Shown: in pieces, positions 1-8,678 of the stretch
Numbering within the stretch: the first letter of the stretch is position 1
How the letters are laid out: each line of letters opens with the position of its first letter
From: Ruminococcus sp. UBA3665
Lineage (GTDB): Bacteria > Bacillota > Clostridia > Oscillospirales > Ruminococcaceae
DNA: 64,000 nucleotides
Direction of reading: 5' to 3'
Assembly (NCBI GenBank): GCA_002373165.1
Contig: DFJS01000051.1
Location: 1,045 to 65,044 of the forward strand
Position numbers and translations under genes: made by a program
The notes under the pieces: generated by a model
What the model saw: only the letters and a program-made list of their open reading frames with translations
Told to the model about the DNA's origin: nothing
The model's database searches: none

Positions 1-1239
1 ACCTGCTGTGTATCCGGCTGCGGCGATATCAAGATGGATGAAGAAAACAAGAAGTTTGAACTTGCCGGCAAGACCTTCCATGAAGGCGACCCGATTTCTA
101 TCGACGGTACAACCGGTAATATCTACGACGGCATTATCCCGACTGTAGACGCTCAGATTGCCGGCGACTTCGACAGAATCATGAACTGGGCTGACAAGTA
201 CAGAACTCTGAAAGTAAGAACAAATGCCGATACTCCTGCTGATGCCAAGAAGGCTCGCGAACTGGGTGCAGAAGGCATTGGTCTGTGCCGTACAGAACAC
301 ATGTTCTTTGAAGAATCCAGAATTGCCGCTTTCCGTGAAATGATCTGCTCTGATACTGTAGAAGAACGTGAAGCCGCTCTGGAAAAGATTCTTCCTATGC
401 AGCAGGCTGACTTTGAAGCTCTCTATGAAGCTCTGGAAGGCAACCCTGTTACAATCAGATTCCTGGATCCGCCTCTTCACGAATTCGTTCCTACTGAAGA
501 AGACGATATCAAGAAGCTGGCCGATGCACAGGGCAAGTCTGTAGAAGATATCAAGAATATCATTGCTTCCCTGCATGAATTCAACCCGATGATGGGTCAC
601 AGAGGCTGCCGTCTGGCTGTTACCTATCCGGAAATCGCTAAGATGCAGACAAGAGCTGTCATCCGTGCTGCTATCAATGTTCAGAAAGCACATGCTGACT
701 GGAATGTTGTTCCGGAAATCATGATTCCGCTGGTTGGCGAAGTAAAAGAACTGAAATATGTCAAGGACGTTGTTGTTGCTGCCGCTGATGAAGAAATCAA
801 GGCTGCCGGTGTAGAACTCAAGTATGAAGTCGGCACAATGATTGAAATTCCGCGTGCTGCTCTGACAGCTGACGAAATCGCTAAGGAAGCTGAATTCTTC
901 TGCTTCGGTACAAATGACCTGACTCAGATGACTTTCGGCTTCTCCCGTGATGATGCCGGCAAATTCCTGGGCGCATACTATGATAAGAAGATTTTCGAGA
1001 ACGATCCGTTTGCAAAGCTCGACCAGATTGGTGTTGGCAAGCTGATGGAAATGGCTGTTAAGATGGGCAAGTCTGTTCGTCCTGACATGCACCTCGGAAT
1101 CTGCGGCGAACACGGCGGCGATCCTACTTCTGTAGAATTCTGCCACAAGATCGGCCTGAGCTATGTATCCTGCTCACCGTTCCGTGTTCCGATTGCAAGA
1201 CTGGCTGCTGCACAGGCTGCAATTAACGAAAAGAAGTAA
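1..1239 (+). CDS. ppdK: Pyruvate, phosphate dikinase, C-terminal part (5' truncated by window)
   Basis: PPDK interconverts pyruvate, ATP and Pi with PEP, AMP and PPi in the cytosol, and anaerobes often use it in glycolysis in place of pyruvate kinase. The frame is open from base 1, so the start lies upstream; 412 residues are visible of about 875 usual. They comprise the end of the swivelling phosphohistidine domain (CCVSGCGDIK, then ISIDGTTGNIYDG) and the whole PEP-binding TIM barrel. The C-terminal active-site stretch GICGEHGGDPTSVEF with its cysteine is present, and the protein ends normally after SCSPFRVPIARLAAAQA. The catalytic histidine and the ATP-grasp domain are outside the window. 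A strong terminator follows about 150 bases downstream. Identification is secure from several long conserved blocks. Confidence 0.97.
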   Translation, partial: TCCVSGCGDIKMDEENKKFELAGKTFHEGDPISIDGTTGNIYDGIIPTVDAQIAGDFDRIMNWADKYRTLKVRTNADTPADAKKARELGAEGIGLCRTEHMFFEESRIAAFREMICSDTVEEREAALEKILPMQQADFEALYEALEGNPVTIRFLDPPLHEFVPTEEDDIKKLADAQGKSVEDIKNIIASLHEFNPMMGHRGCRLAVTYPEIAKMQTRAVIRAAINVQKAHADWNVVPEIMIPLVGEVKELKYVKDVVVAAADEEIKAAGVELKYEVGTMIEIPRAALTADEIAKEAEFFCFGTNDLTQMTFGFSRDDAGKFLGAYYDKKIFENDPFAKLDQIGVGKLMEMAVKMGKSVRPDMHLGICGEHGGDPTSVEFCHKIGLSYVSCSPFRVPIARLAAAQAAINEKK

Positions 1240-1388
1240 TTCCCGTTTTTGTGATATTGTGATAACAGTCTATGCAGGTATGCCCGTAAGTATGGTTTTC
1301 TGATTTGGCCGGCACCGCAAGCCGGATAGGAATCCCGGAACACTGCCGTACAGCAGAAAACTGTAAAAACCGGATTATCGATTGAAAT

Positions 1389-1420
1389 TCCCCCGTGCCG
1401 TAACACGGGGGATTTTTTTA
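1389..1420 (+). terminator. Intrinsic terminator of ppdK
   Basis: Perfect hairpin of 9 bp (TCCCCCGTG / CACGGGGGA) with a 6-base loop, followed by seven T on the + strand. It overlaps the stop codon of the convergent GH3 gene. The 150 bases between ppdK and the hairpin show nothing else. Confidence 0.9.
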
Positions 1421-4222
1421 ATCTTTTTCAGTTTGCAGGGACTTGATACAAGTGTTCTGATTAAATACCAGTTTCAGATTATGACAGCCGTCAGCCTGAA
1501 ACGGAATCCGGCAGAGATGAAAATCTTCATAGCTATCCGAAACAGGAATGTTTATTTCGGCAGAAGGTGCAGAATTTTCATCCAGATAAATTTCTGCTTT
1601 TGCCGGGTCAACCGGCGCGGATGCCTGAATTGTCAGAAATTTGCAGTCTGTAAAGTCGCAGTTCTGGAAAATCAGTTCATTATGCCATTTCATGCCGCGG
1701 ACATGTGTCACGCCGGAAAGCGGATTTGTGAAAATTTCCGTTCCGGATTCTGTGTCATACAGTTCCGCACGGGTAATTTTTTCAAGATTCCGGGGCGGAA
1801 TCACTTCGCCGGGAATATGAATCGTTTCGGCAAGCTTGATATCCGTGCAGGATGCGCCGATTAAAATATCAAAATCGCCGTCTTCCAGACAGAATTTTTC
1901 TCTGGAAACATCATAAATTTCAAATTCTTCAAACGGAATGAGAACATCAAATTTTTCTGTTTCTCCGGCTTTGATATGCATTCTTGCAAAGGCGCAGAGC
2001 TGAACTTCCGGCCGCTGAATTCTGGCTGATTTTGCATGTGCATAAACCTGAACGACCTCGTCGCCGTTGCGTTTGGATGTATTTTTGATATCACAGACTA
2101 CATGCAGGCCGTTTTCTGTAATTTTGATTTCAGGATTTTCATACCCGAAATGACTGTAACTCAGTCCGAACCCGAACGGATACAGGGGAGTGCCGTCAAA
2201 ATAACGGTAAGTCATTTTTGTTTTCATGATATCATAATCTTTGATGTCAGCTAAATCCTCATCCCCGGCGTACCATGTGACAGGGCATCTTCCGGCAGGA
2301 TTATTTTCGCCGAACAGCGTTTCGGCAACTGCACGGCCGAGTTCCGAACCGGCATGAGAACTCCACAGAATCGCATCCGGCGCACGGTCATCCCATAGAA
2401 AACTATACGGATAACTCGAAATCAGGACGAAAATCAGCGGAATTTTGTTCAGGCTGAGTACATCTTTCAGAAGGTCTGTTGAAGTTCTCTGTTTGCGCGG
2501 CAGATAAACGGATGTTCTGTCCCAGCATTCACGGGCGACCTGTTCAGGGTCATTTCCGCCGCAGTAGATGACGGCATCACAGTCTTTTGCAAGATGCCAT
2601 AATCTTCCGTTTGCGGAAGAAGCATTCCGGAATGTGAACAGATTTTTTTCTTTTGGTCTGGTTTCATGTTGACAAATCAGCTGATTCTTGTCATTCAGGC
2701 TGAATAAATTTCCGTGCAGATAATCACAGATACTATATTTTTCTGCATGATGATGCCATTCCAGACGGAGCGTTTCGGAAGTAAACCAGCCATAGACTTC
2801 CGTTTTTCCCAGTCTGACGGTACCGCCGTCAATGCAGACAAATCTTCTGGATTTGACTTCCTGTAGATTATTCCATTTATCTTCATCGTCATGCTGGCAA
2901 AGATAAAATTCAGCAGCATGTTCTTCATCAGAATCGGCAGTCAGGCAGTCATTTTCATCAATCCGGATATATTTCTGATTCGGCGCAAGAATCTTGATGA
3001 TATCCCAGCCAATATCATAGATGACTTCAAAGCCTTTTTCTTCCAGAGCCTGTTTGACTGAAATATTATAGCTTGCCGTTCCGGTATACCAGTCCATCAG
3101 ATTGCAGTCGGCATTCTGGCCGAATAAGCCGATTTTCCGATGTTTTTCCGGATTCAGGGGCAGAACGCCTTTGTGATTGTCAAGAAGAATCATATTTTCA
3201 CGCGCCGCGCGGAGATTCAGAGCTTTATCAGCTTCGGTGTTGACATCATCAAGAGTTAAATTATCGTAAGGAGTGGATTTGTCGAATCTTCCCAGCAGAA
3301 AATGACTTTCCAGAATATTTCCGACAGCTAAATTGATATCGGCTTCGCTTAACAGGCTGTTTTCGAGAGCTTTCTGAACTGCGGCAAGAACACAGTCTGT
3401 ATTATCCGTCATGCAGTCCGCTCCGGCGTATAAGCAAGCCTGTAATGATTCTGCATGAGATGCAAAAGCATGATGTGCTGTGACATTCTGTGTAAAATCT
3501 CCGCCGTCCGTGACGACAAAGCCGAGTCCCCATTCTTTTTTGAGAACATTTTTCAGATCATGATTGACGACTGCCGGCGCATGACAGATATCATTATAAG
3601 CCGTCATGACACTGTGTGCGCCGCCCTTGATGACAGGTTTTCTGAATGCCTGATAATAATATTCATGCTTCAGCCGGGGATTCAGATTGGCATTATCAGA
3701 ACCGCGTTCCTGTTCGTGATTATTCGCACAGAAATGTTTCAGAGTCGGGATTGTTGCCCAGATTTTAGGGTCATCACCTTTCAGGCCTTTGGTATACATA
3801 GCGGCCATTTCACCTGTCAGGAAGGGGTCTTCGCCGTAGCATTCTTCGGTACGTCCCCAGCGAGGGTCACGGGATAGATCAACAGTAGGCCCCCAGACCA
3901 TCAGACCGCCTTTTTTATCGCCCTGATTGTAATAAGCTCTGGCCTCACGGGCGGCAGTTCTGCCGATTTGGAGCATCATTTCCTGATCGAAACTGGCGGC
4001 CATGCCGATAGGCTGCGGAAAGACAGTCGTCGGACGGTCTGGTTCGCGGTTGACGAGTCCTCTTGCGACTTCGTGGCCGACAAACCATTCCGGAATATTT
4101 AATCTTTTGACTGCAAGCTGATGTGTTGACAGAAATTTAATTTTTTCTTCCAGTGTGAGACGGTTCAGCAAATCCTGCACACGGTCTCTGACGGGTAAAT
4201 TTTCGTTTAAGTAATCAAACAT
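1418..4222 (-). CDS. GH3 family beta-glycosidase with insert, Fn3-like domain and C-terminal CBM6-like module
   Basis: Predicted beta-glucosidase or beta-xylosidase, 934 residues. The (beta/alpha)8 domain covers roughly residues 15-320, with KHF at 162-164 and the catalytic nucleophile Asp239 in VVTDGGDF. The alpha/beta sandwich domain is interrupted by about 130 residues (roughly 420-550) that look beta-rich and may be a fascin-like or PA14-like sugar-binding insert. An Fn3-like domain (GDEVVQVYAHAK onward) follows near residue 700. The last 120 residues resemble a CBM6-type beta-sandwich (YLDENSAPSAEI, then GCHNLKLVF). There is no signal peptide, so it probably acts in the cytosol on imported oligosaccharides. 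The start ATG overlaps the upstream gene by 8 bases and has an AAAGGA ribosome site. Substrate cannot be told from sequence alone. Confidence 0.9.
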   Translation of the reverse strand: MFDYLNENLPVRDRVQDLLNRLTLEEKIKFLSTHQLAVKRLNIPEWFVGHEVARGLVNREPDRPTTVFPQPIGMAASFDQEMMLQIGRTAAREARAYYNQGDKKGGLMVWGPTVDLSRDPRWGRTEECYGEDPFLTGEMAAMYTKGLKGDDPKIWATIPTLKHFCANNHEQERGSDNANLNPRLKHEYYYQAFRKPVIKGGAHSVMTAYNDICHAPAVVNHDLKNVLKKEWGLGFVVTDGGDFTQNVTAHHAFASHAESLQACLYAGADCMTDNTDCVLAAVQKALENSLLSEADINLAVGNILESHFLLGRFDKSTPYDNLTLDDVNTEADKALNLRAARENMILLDNHKGVLPLNPEKHRKIGLFGQNADCNLMDWYTGTASYNISVKQALEEKGFEVIYDIGWDIIKILAPNQKYIRIDENDCLTADSDEEHAAEFYLCQHDDEDKWNNLQEVKSRRFVCIDGGTVRLGKTEVYGWFTSETLRLEWHHHAEKYSICDYLHGNLFSLNDKNQLICQHETRPKEKNLFTFRNASSANGRLWHLAKDCDAVIYCGGNDPEQVARECWDRTSVYLPRKQRTSTDLLKDVLSLNKIPLIFVLISSYPYSFLWDDRAPDAILWSSHAGSELGRAVAETLFGENNPAGRCPVTWYAGDEDLADIKDYDIMKTKMTYRYFDGTPLYPFGFGLSYSHFGYENPEIKITENGLHVVCDIKNTSKRNGDEVVQVYAHAKSARIQRPEVQLCAFARMHIKAGETEKFDVLIPFEEFEIYDVSREKFCLEDGDFDILIGASCTDIKLAETIHIPGEVIPPRNLEKITRAELYDTESGTEIFTNPLSGVTHVRGMKWHNELIFQNCDFTDCKFLTIQASAPVDPAKAEIYLDENSAPSAEINIPVSDSYEDFHLCRIPFQADGCHNLKLVFNQNTCIKSLQTEKD

Positions 4223-4595
4223 AATCGCTGTCCTTTCTTATTTCTCTCTGTTCGAGCAGAGTATTATTTCTGGGGTCGCCGTAATCCAGATCGCGCAGAA
4301 TCTTGATATACTCCAGATTCATGAACAATTGATTTTTCATTCTGGCATTCCGGCAGAAATCTTCGAGAGTATCAAATTCCTGTGCATCCAGATAGATTTT
4401 AGTCTTGAAAAAGCCGTTCTGACTGGTATAATCCGAACTGATGCCGAGCGGATAAATCTGATTTTCATATTCGATTTCAAAGCTTGCTTCCGGAGCATCG
4501 ATTTTCAGGCATTCCCGGAAGAAATCAATCATATCTGCCGGACGGCACACTAAAGGCGCAAAAGATTTTTTCTTAAAGAGTTCAAATAATTTCAT
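4215..4595 (-). CDS. Unknown 126-residue protein
   Basis: Not recognised. A soluble protein with a basic N-terminus (MKLFELFKKKSF), an acidic middle and a charged C-terminal tail, without signal peptide, membrane segment or Cys motif. It has a clear AGGAG ribosome site and sits between fluC (9-base gap) and the GH3 gene (8-base overlap), so it is translated as part of the hydF-fluC-GH3 operon. Coding potential is supported by the operon packing and codon use like its neighbours. Confidence 0.75.
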   Translation of the reverse strand: MKLFELFKKKSFAPLVCRPADMIDFFRECLKIDAPEASFEIEYENQIYPLGISSDYTSQNGFFKTKIYLDAQEFDTLEDFCRNARMKNQLFMNLEYIKILRDLDYGDPRNNTLLEQREIRKDSDYV

Positions 4596-4604
4596 AAATT
4601 TCTC

Positions 4605-4970
4605 CTATTCAGCTACCAATGCGGCTTTTCTGCCGAGCCATACTCCCAACAGACAGCATATCACACTGAAAATCATATACAGTCCGCCTGTCAGGAAAGA
4701 TTTGTTTTCTAAAAGCTGATAAGCTTCCAGCGAAAAAGTCGAAAATGTCGTGAATCCTCCGCAGACTCCCGTTTTCAGAAACAGAATCAGATTCGGCGGA
4801 AGTGAATGTTTTTCCGAAATGCCCACTATCAGGCCAATCAGAAACGCTCCCAGAATATTCGTGATAAAAGTCAGAAACGGAAATTCTGATTTCAAGGGAA
4901 GCAGGCTGATTGCATATCTTCCGGCCGCGCCGACTGCTCCGCCAAGAGCGGCAAAGAGGAATTTTATCAT
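4605..4970 (-). CDS. fluC: Fluoride ion channel FluC (CrcB)
   Basis: Dual-topology fluoride exporter of the inner membrane, 121 residues with four membrane helices; functional as an antiparallel dimer. Diagnostic blocks are GGAVGAAGRYAIS at the N-terminus, the Asn in TNILGAFLIG and the Phe-box helix break GVCGGFTTFSTFSLE. The start is the ATG at 4970 (MIKFLFAALGG), which overlaps the TGA of hydF as ATGA, a translational-coupling arrangement; a longer frame upstream is only hydF sequence. I saw no fluoride riboswitch, as expected since the gene is inside an operon. Confidence 0.95.
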   Translation of the reverse strand: MIKFLFAALGGAVGAAGRYAISLLPLKSEFPFLTFITNILGAFLIGLIVGISEKHSLPPNLILFLKTGVCGGFTTFSTFSLEAYQLLENKSFLTGGLYMIFSVICCLLGVWLGRKAALVAE

Positions 4971-6172
4971 TTCAGAATCGCCTGTACTTCCGGAAACAGC
5001 GATAAACTCCGTTTCAGAATGCCGTGACAATGTGCAATTGCCGTGCCGTAGTTTGTCATCGGAATGCCCTGTTCCGAGGCAGTATTCTGCCGGAATTGTA
5101 CGGCTTTCGGCGGAAGCATACAGGCTCCGCAGTGAACGACAAGCGCATAATCCTGCAAATTTTTAGGAAATTCTGTTCCGGAAGTCCAGGAAAATTCCGG
5201 CTGACATCCGGCATGTTGTGCAATCCAGTTCGGGAGCTTGACTGTTCCGATATCGTTGCATTGTCTGTGATGTGTACACCCCTCGGAAATCAGAACTTTA
5301 TCGCCGTCCCGGAGTGAATCCAGAGCCGATGCTCCGCGGACAACTAATTCCAGATCGCCCTTGTATCTTGCAAATAGAATAGAAAACGAAGTCAGAGGAA
5401 TTTCTTCCGGAACCATCCGGGAAACTTTTCCGAATGCCTGACTGTCTGTAATCACCATCCGGGGAGAAATTTTTTTCAGAACTTCCGGCAGTTCCTCCGG
5501 CTGACAGCAGACCGGAACAGCACCTTCTTCCAGAGCCGCGCGGATCATCTGCTGCTGCGGCAGAATCAGACGGCCTTTCGGAGCAGATTCATCAATCGGA
5601 ATGACAAGAATTATCATATCATTTTTCTGAATCAAATCTGAAATCAGCGGTTTCGGATTAGCCGGCGGACAGACCTGCTTTGCAATTAATTCTTTTAATT
5701 CATGAATATTTTTGCCTGTTTTCGCACTGATGCAGATTTCTGACGTAGAATGCAGTTCTGTCCGTTTCAGGTCAGATTTGTTATAGGCGATGATATAAGG
5801 CAGTTTCCGTTTCTGGAATTCCTGAATTAAATTTGCATCCTGTTCGCTTTTGCCCTGTGTGCCGTCGATTACCAGAACTGCAATATCTGTTTTTTCGAGA
5901 ACTTGCAGAGATTTTTCAACTCTTAATTTTCCCAGTTCTCCGGAATCATCCAGGCCGGCAGTATCGACAATCATGACAGCACCAAGCGGAAGGAGTTCCA
6001 TAGCTTTGTAAACGGGATCCGTCGTCGTGCCTTTGATGTCAGAAACAACAGATAACTGCTGACTGGTGACAGCATTCACAACACTGGATTTTCCGGCGTT
6101 TCGTTTTCCGAAAAAGGCAATCTGAATTCTTTCTCCGGAAGGGGTTTGATTCATATTCATGAAAATCATCAC
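4967..6172 (-). CDS. hydF: [FeFe]-hydrogenase maturation GTPase HydF
   Basis: HydF is the scaffold and GTPase that assembles the 2Fe subcluster with HydE and HydG and transfers it to HydA. Of the 401 residues, the N-terminal half is an Era/TrmE-like G domain: P-loop GKRNAGKS at 22-29, DTAG at 70-73, NKSD at 131-134. The C-terminal cluster-binding domain has Cys299-x-His301 and His347-Cys348-x-x-Cys351, with the 45-residue spacing typical of HydF. It heads an operon with fluC, an unknown gene and a GH3 glycosidase, and has its own promoter at 6205-6233. The start has a weak AGAAAG ribosome site; a start at the downstream ATG is possible. hydE and hydG are not in the window. Confidence 0.96.
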   Translation of the reverse strand: MMIFMNMNQTPSGERIQIAFFGKRNAGKSSVVNAVTSQQLSVVSDIKGTTTDPVYKAMELLPLGAVMIVDTAGLDDSGELGKLRVEKSLQVLEKTDIAVLVIDGTQGKSEQDANLIQEFQKRKLPYIIAYNKSDLKRTELHSTSEICISAKTGKNIHELKELIAKQVCPPANPKPLISDLIQKNDMIILVIPIDESAPKGRLILPQQQMIRAALEEGAVPVCCQPEELPEVLKKISPRMVITDSQAFGKVSRMVPEEIPLTSFSILFARYKGDLELVVRGASALDSLRDGDKVLISEGCTHHRQCNDIGTVKLPNWIAQHAGCQPEFSWTSGTEFPKNLQDYALVVHCGACMLPPKAVQFRQNTASEQGIPMTNYGTAIAHCHGILKRSLSLFPEVQAILK

Positions 6173-6204
6173 TTCTTTCTGAATTTTAAAATATAGTTTT
6201 CTAA

Positions 6205-6233
6205 ATTATAACATATCTGTCACCGGATTGCAA
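6205..6233 (-). promoter_or_regulatory. Promoter of hydF operon
   Basis: TTGCAA, 17-bp spacer, TATAAT with TGT just upstream (extended -10), reading toward hydF. Confidence 0.75.
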
Positions 6234-6254
6234 TATAAATTTTCCAAAAAACGC

Positions 6255-6283
6255 TTGACAAGCCGGATTTTTTATGCTATAAT
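6255..6283 (+). promoter_or_regulatory. Promoter of ECF S-component gene
   Basis: Consensus sigma-A promoter: TTGACA, 17-bp spacer, TATAAT with TGC extended -10. It leaves a leader of about 55 bases before the ATG, with no riboswitch fold that I recognise. Confidence 0.9.
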
Positions 6284-6345
6284 AAGCCTGTCAATTGTAT
6301 TGTATCCCTGACTGACGGGGAATAATAACAAGGAGGAAACTGAAT

Positions 6346-6963
6346 ATGAAAAAATTAGACACAAAATCACTCGTCATGCTTGGTGTACTGACCGCGTTTG
6401 TGATTATCTTTTCCACAACGCCGATTGGTTCTATTCCGATAGGGCCTCTGGTTATTACGCTGAACATCATCCCGATTGCGCTGGCAGCAGTTACGTTAGG
6501 CCCTGTAGGCAGTATCATCATAGGAGCTGTATTCGGACTGTTCAGTTTTTTGCAGGCGGCAGGCGTAATTCAGGGAACCGGCTTTGCACACACGCTGTTC
6601 AGCATCAGTCCATTTGCGACATTTGTACAGTGTGTCGTTCCGCGTACACTTGACGGACTGTGCGTAGGCTTCATTCACAAGGCAGTATCGAAATTCAACA
6701 AAGAAACAGCCTGCTTTGTAACCGGATTCTTTTCTGCATTTCTGAACACAGTCTTTTTCATGAGTTCTCTGGTTCTGCTTTACGGCAATACGGAATATCT
6801 CCAGGGACTGATTGACGGCAGAAACATTCTTGCATTCATCATTGCATTTGTGGGCATCAACGCTGTGACCGAGATGGTATCTTCTACGATTATTACCGGA
6901 GCAGTAGGTGTGGCACTCCAGAAGGCAAAGCTGGTGAACACATCCGCCGCACAGGCATCTTAA
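6346..6963 (+). CDS. ECF transporter S component (vitamin-type substrate-binding membrane protein)
   Basis: Integral membrane protein of 205 residues with about six helices, typical of the S subunits that capture a vitamin and dock on the shared EcfT/EcfA module. The N-terminus MKKLDTKSLVMLGVLTAF and the following IPIGPLVITLNIIPIALAA block match the common S-component pattern; the closest style is the pantothenate-type group, but the substrate cannot be assigned. Strong ribosome site AAGGAGG. It is monocistronic, with its own perfect promoter and a terminator right behind. The EcfA/T partners are not in the window, as expected for a group II (solitary) S component. Confidence 0.85.
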   Translation: MKKLDTKSLVMLGVLTAFVIIFSTTPIGSIPIGPLVITLNIIPIALAAVTLGPVGSIIIGAVFGLFSFLQAAGVIQGTGFAHTLFSISPFATFVQCVVPRTLDGLCVGFIHKAVSKFNKETACFVTGFFSAFLNTVFFMSSLVLLYGNTEYLQGLIDGRNILAFIIAFVGINAVTEMVSSTIITGAVGVALQKAKLVNTSAAQAS

Positions 6964-6982
6964 ATTTTTAAATCAAAAATAA

Positions 6983-7019
6983 CAGCTCTGAAGTCTCAAC
7001 GCTTCAGAGCTGATTTTAT
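6983..7019. terminator. Bidirectional terminator between ECF gene and XRE gene
   Basis: 11-bp perfect hairpin CAGCTCTGAAG / CTTCAGAGCTG with an 8-base loop; T-rich tracts on both sides serve both convergent genes. Confidence 0.9.
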
Positions 7020-7348
7020 TTTTTCTGATTCTGGGCAATCTGGTGTATGTAATTATCCACATAGCTTTGATTCTGCGGAGAAAGCTGTGTATAAAGTGCG
7101 AGTGTATGAATCAATTCGCGGTCACTTCTTGTTGGTTGGGAAAGTGTCTTATATTTTGTAATTCCGGCGAGGTAGTCCAGAGAAACATGATAGAATTTTG
7201 CAAGAATGATTGCTTTCTCGAACGGAATATCTGTTTCGCCCCGCTCATATTTTCCATAATGATTAGTAGAAACGCCGATTATATCGGCTGTTTGTTTCTG
7301 GGTCAAATCTGCATCTTCTCTTAAATCTCTTAATCGCTGGTATATCAT
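7016..7348 (-). CDS. XRE-family (Cro/CI-type) transcriptional regulator
   Basis: 110-residue DNA-binding protein. The helix-turn-helix spans about residues 6-60: RLRDLREDADLTQKQTADII, then GVSTNHYGKYERGE and DYLAGIT. The C-terminal 40 residues are helical (LALYTQLSPQNQSYVDNYI) and probably mediate dimerisation. I prefer the ATG at 7348: the longer frame to 7360 puts its start immediately against the AAAGGA ribosome site. It is transcribed away from the two small genes that follow, with 260 bases of very AT-rich DNA between, so it may control them or itself. Confidence 0.85.
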   Translation of the reverse strand: MIYQRLRDLREDADLTQKQTADIIGVSTNHYGKYERGETDIPFEKAIILAKFYHVSLDYLAGITKYKTLSQPTRSDRELIHTLALYTQLSPQNQSYVDNYIHQIAQNQKK

Positions 7349-7542
7349 GCTGAAACACATCCTTTCTGTTTTTATAATAGCATATTATGAAAACAAGTTT
7401 ATTTGGAAAATGCAGATTTTTATTCGGAAAATATCCTTTTCTTTCCTGATTGAAATTTAACTTTTTGTAAAAAAGTGTACACATATTACATTATATCAGA
7501 TATCATTTCAAAATAAATAATTTCCATTTTATAGAATAGATT

Positions 7543-7574
7543 TTGTCACATTCTGCACTTTTATGTGATATAAT
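7543..7574 (+). promoter_or_regulatory. Probable promoter of small zinc-finger gene
   Basis: TATAAT at 7569-7574 with TGA in front (extended -10); TTGTCA at 7543-7548 lies 20 bp upstream, longer than ideal. Confidence 0.55.
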
Positions 7575-7609
7575 GTAAAAAATAAACTAAATAGAAAGGA
7601 TGAAATTCA

Positions 7610-7861
7610 ATGAGTTTATATGATAGAATTCGTCAGCATCACAATGAAGACAAAGGAGCAGGTCAAGGAACTCTTTATAATAATGGTCATCAGACATGCT
7701 GTGTATGTAATAAAGAGTTTTCTCTTGGACAGCTTGAAATGTGTGTTTGGTGTGATAAGTGGGTATGTACAAGACATGTGAAGTACAAAGATGATGGTAT
7801 GGGAAAAGATATTCCATGTTGTCCTAGTTGTGCGCATAAAACTAAAAGTTTTTATAAATAG
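7610..7861 (+). CDS. Small cross-brace zinc-finger protein
   Basis: 83 residues, function unknown. Metal ligands are spaced as in a two-zinc treble-clef/cross-brace finger (RING, PHD, FYVE type): Cys30-x2-Cys33, Cys45-x2-Cys48, Cys53-x2-His56, Cys71-x2-Cys74, with an extra Cys at 31 and 70. The N-terminal 28 residues are polar, and no membrane segment is present. Ribosome site AAAGGA, 10 bases before ATG. Codon use is more AT-rich than in the housekeeping genes around it. Probably transcribed with the next gene, 27 bases on. Confidence 0.75.
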   Translation: MSLYDRIRQHHNEDKGAGQGTLYNNGHQTCCVCNKEFSLGQLEMCVWCDKWVCTRHVKYKDDGMGKDIPCCPSCAHKTKSFYK

Positions 7862-7888
7862 TAATAATTTTTTAAAAGGAGGGATTTT

Positions 7889-8176
7889 ATGCTTATTGAG
7901 CTATTGGCAGTTTCGGGAGTTTTCTTACTTGGTAATTTCATAGAATCATGCGGAGGCAGTTATTATGGGAGTACAGAGGATGAACTTACTCCAAAAACTG
8001 AGGAGGAAATTGAACGTGAAAAACACATGAAAGAAAGATTATCGAATCTTAATAATAATGCTATTGCAAGAGAAAATAAAGCGTATGCAAGTAAAAAGTT
8101 CCATACTCCAGAAGAAGTAGAAGAACATAAAAAACGCATAGCCGCTGCAAACAAATTTGGAAATTATTTGAAATAG
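7889..8176 (+). CDS. Small N-terminally anchored protein of unknown function
   Basis: 95 residues. Residues 2-17 are hydrophobic (LIELLAVSGVFLLGNF), long enough for a signal anchor, followed by an acidic then mixed-charge helical region (EEEIEREKHMKERL) suggestive of a short coiled coil. A Cys at 21 is not in a good lipobox. AAAGGAGGG ribosome site. It lies 27 bases after the zinc-finger gene and before a strong terminator, so the two form one short transcript. Confidence 0.65.
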   Translation: MLIELLAVSGVFLLGNFIESCGGSYYGSTEDELTPKTEEEIEREKHMKERLSNLNNNAIARENKAYASKKFHTPEEVEEHKKRIAAANKFGNYLK

Positions 8177-8186
8177 TGTTATTAAA

Positions 8187-8226
8187 AACTCCGGAGCTTT
8201 TTCAAGTTCCGGAGTTGCTTTTTTAT
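8187..8226. terminator. Terminator between small-gene unit and atpC
   Basis: 9-bp hairpin AACTCCGGA / TCCGGAGTT with a 12-base loop, followed by GCTTTTTTA on the + strand. It overlaps the stop region of convergent atpC and may terminate both. Confidence 0.85.
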
Positions 8227-8669
8227 TGCTTCTTCTTTTTGAGCGGCGGAGTCGCCTGACCTGTTCCGTGTCCGGATACGCGCAGACGGTTCAAAGCTCT
8301 TTGCAGTTTCAGGTTTGCCCGTTCCAGACGGTCGGGTTCATTCTGTGCGGCTTCGATCTTGGCCATAGCATCCTGACGGGAACGCTCTGCCCAGTCGGGG
8401 TCGATTTCCTCTGCCCATTCGGCGGCTGTGACCATCACAGTGGTCTTGTCGTCCGAAACTTTCAGAACGCCGCCGGATTCGGCCGCAATTCTGATTTGTC
8501 CATCAGGGAGCTTGATCGTCAGAACGCCGGTTTTCAGAATCGCCGCGTAGCGGATGTGCCCGGCCAGAATACCGACATCGCCCTCGGTAGTTCTTGCAGT
8601 CAGCTGAATGACTTCGTCATCGAACAGTACTTTATCCGGGGTGAGAATCATTAAACGATACGTATTCAT
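8223..8669 (-). CDS. atpC: F-type ATP synthase epsilon subunit
   Basis: Central-stalk subunit that regulates F1. The 148 residues are slightly longer than usual because of a basic tail ending PPLKKKKQ. The N-terminal beta-sandwich carries LMILTPDKVLFDDEV and TTEGDVGILAGHIRYAAIL; the C-terminal helical hairpin has ERANLKLQRALNRLRV. It is the last gene of the atp operon, 9 bases after atpD. Confidence 0.95.
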   Translation of the reverse strand: MNTYRLMILTPDKVLFDDEVIQLTARTTEGDVGILAGHIRYAAILKTGVLTIKLPDGQIRIAAESGGVLKVSDDKTTVMVTAAEWAEEIDPDWAERSRQDAMAKIEAAQNEPDRLERANLKLQRALNRLRVSGHGTGQATPPLKKKKQ

Positions 8670-8678
8670 GATGTCACC

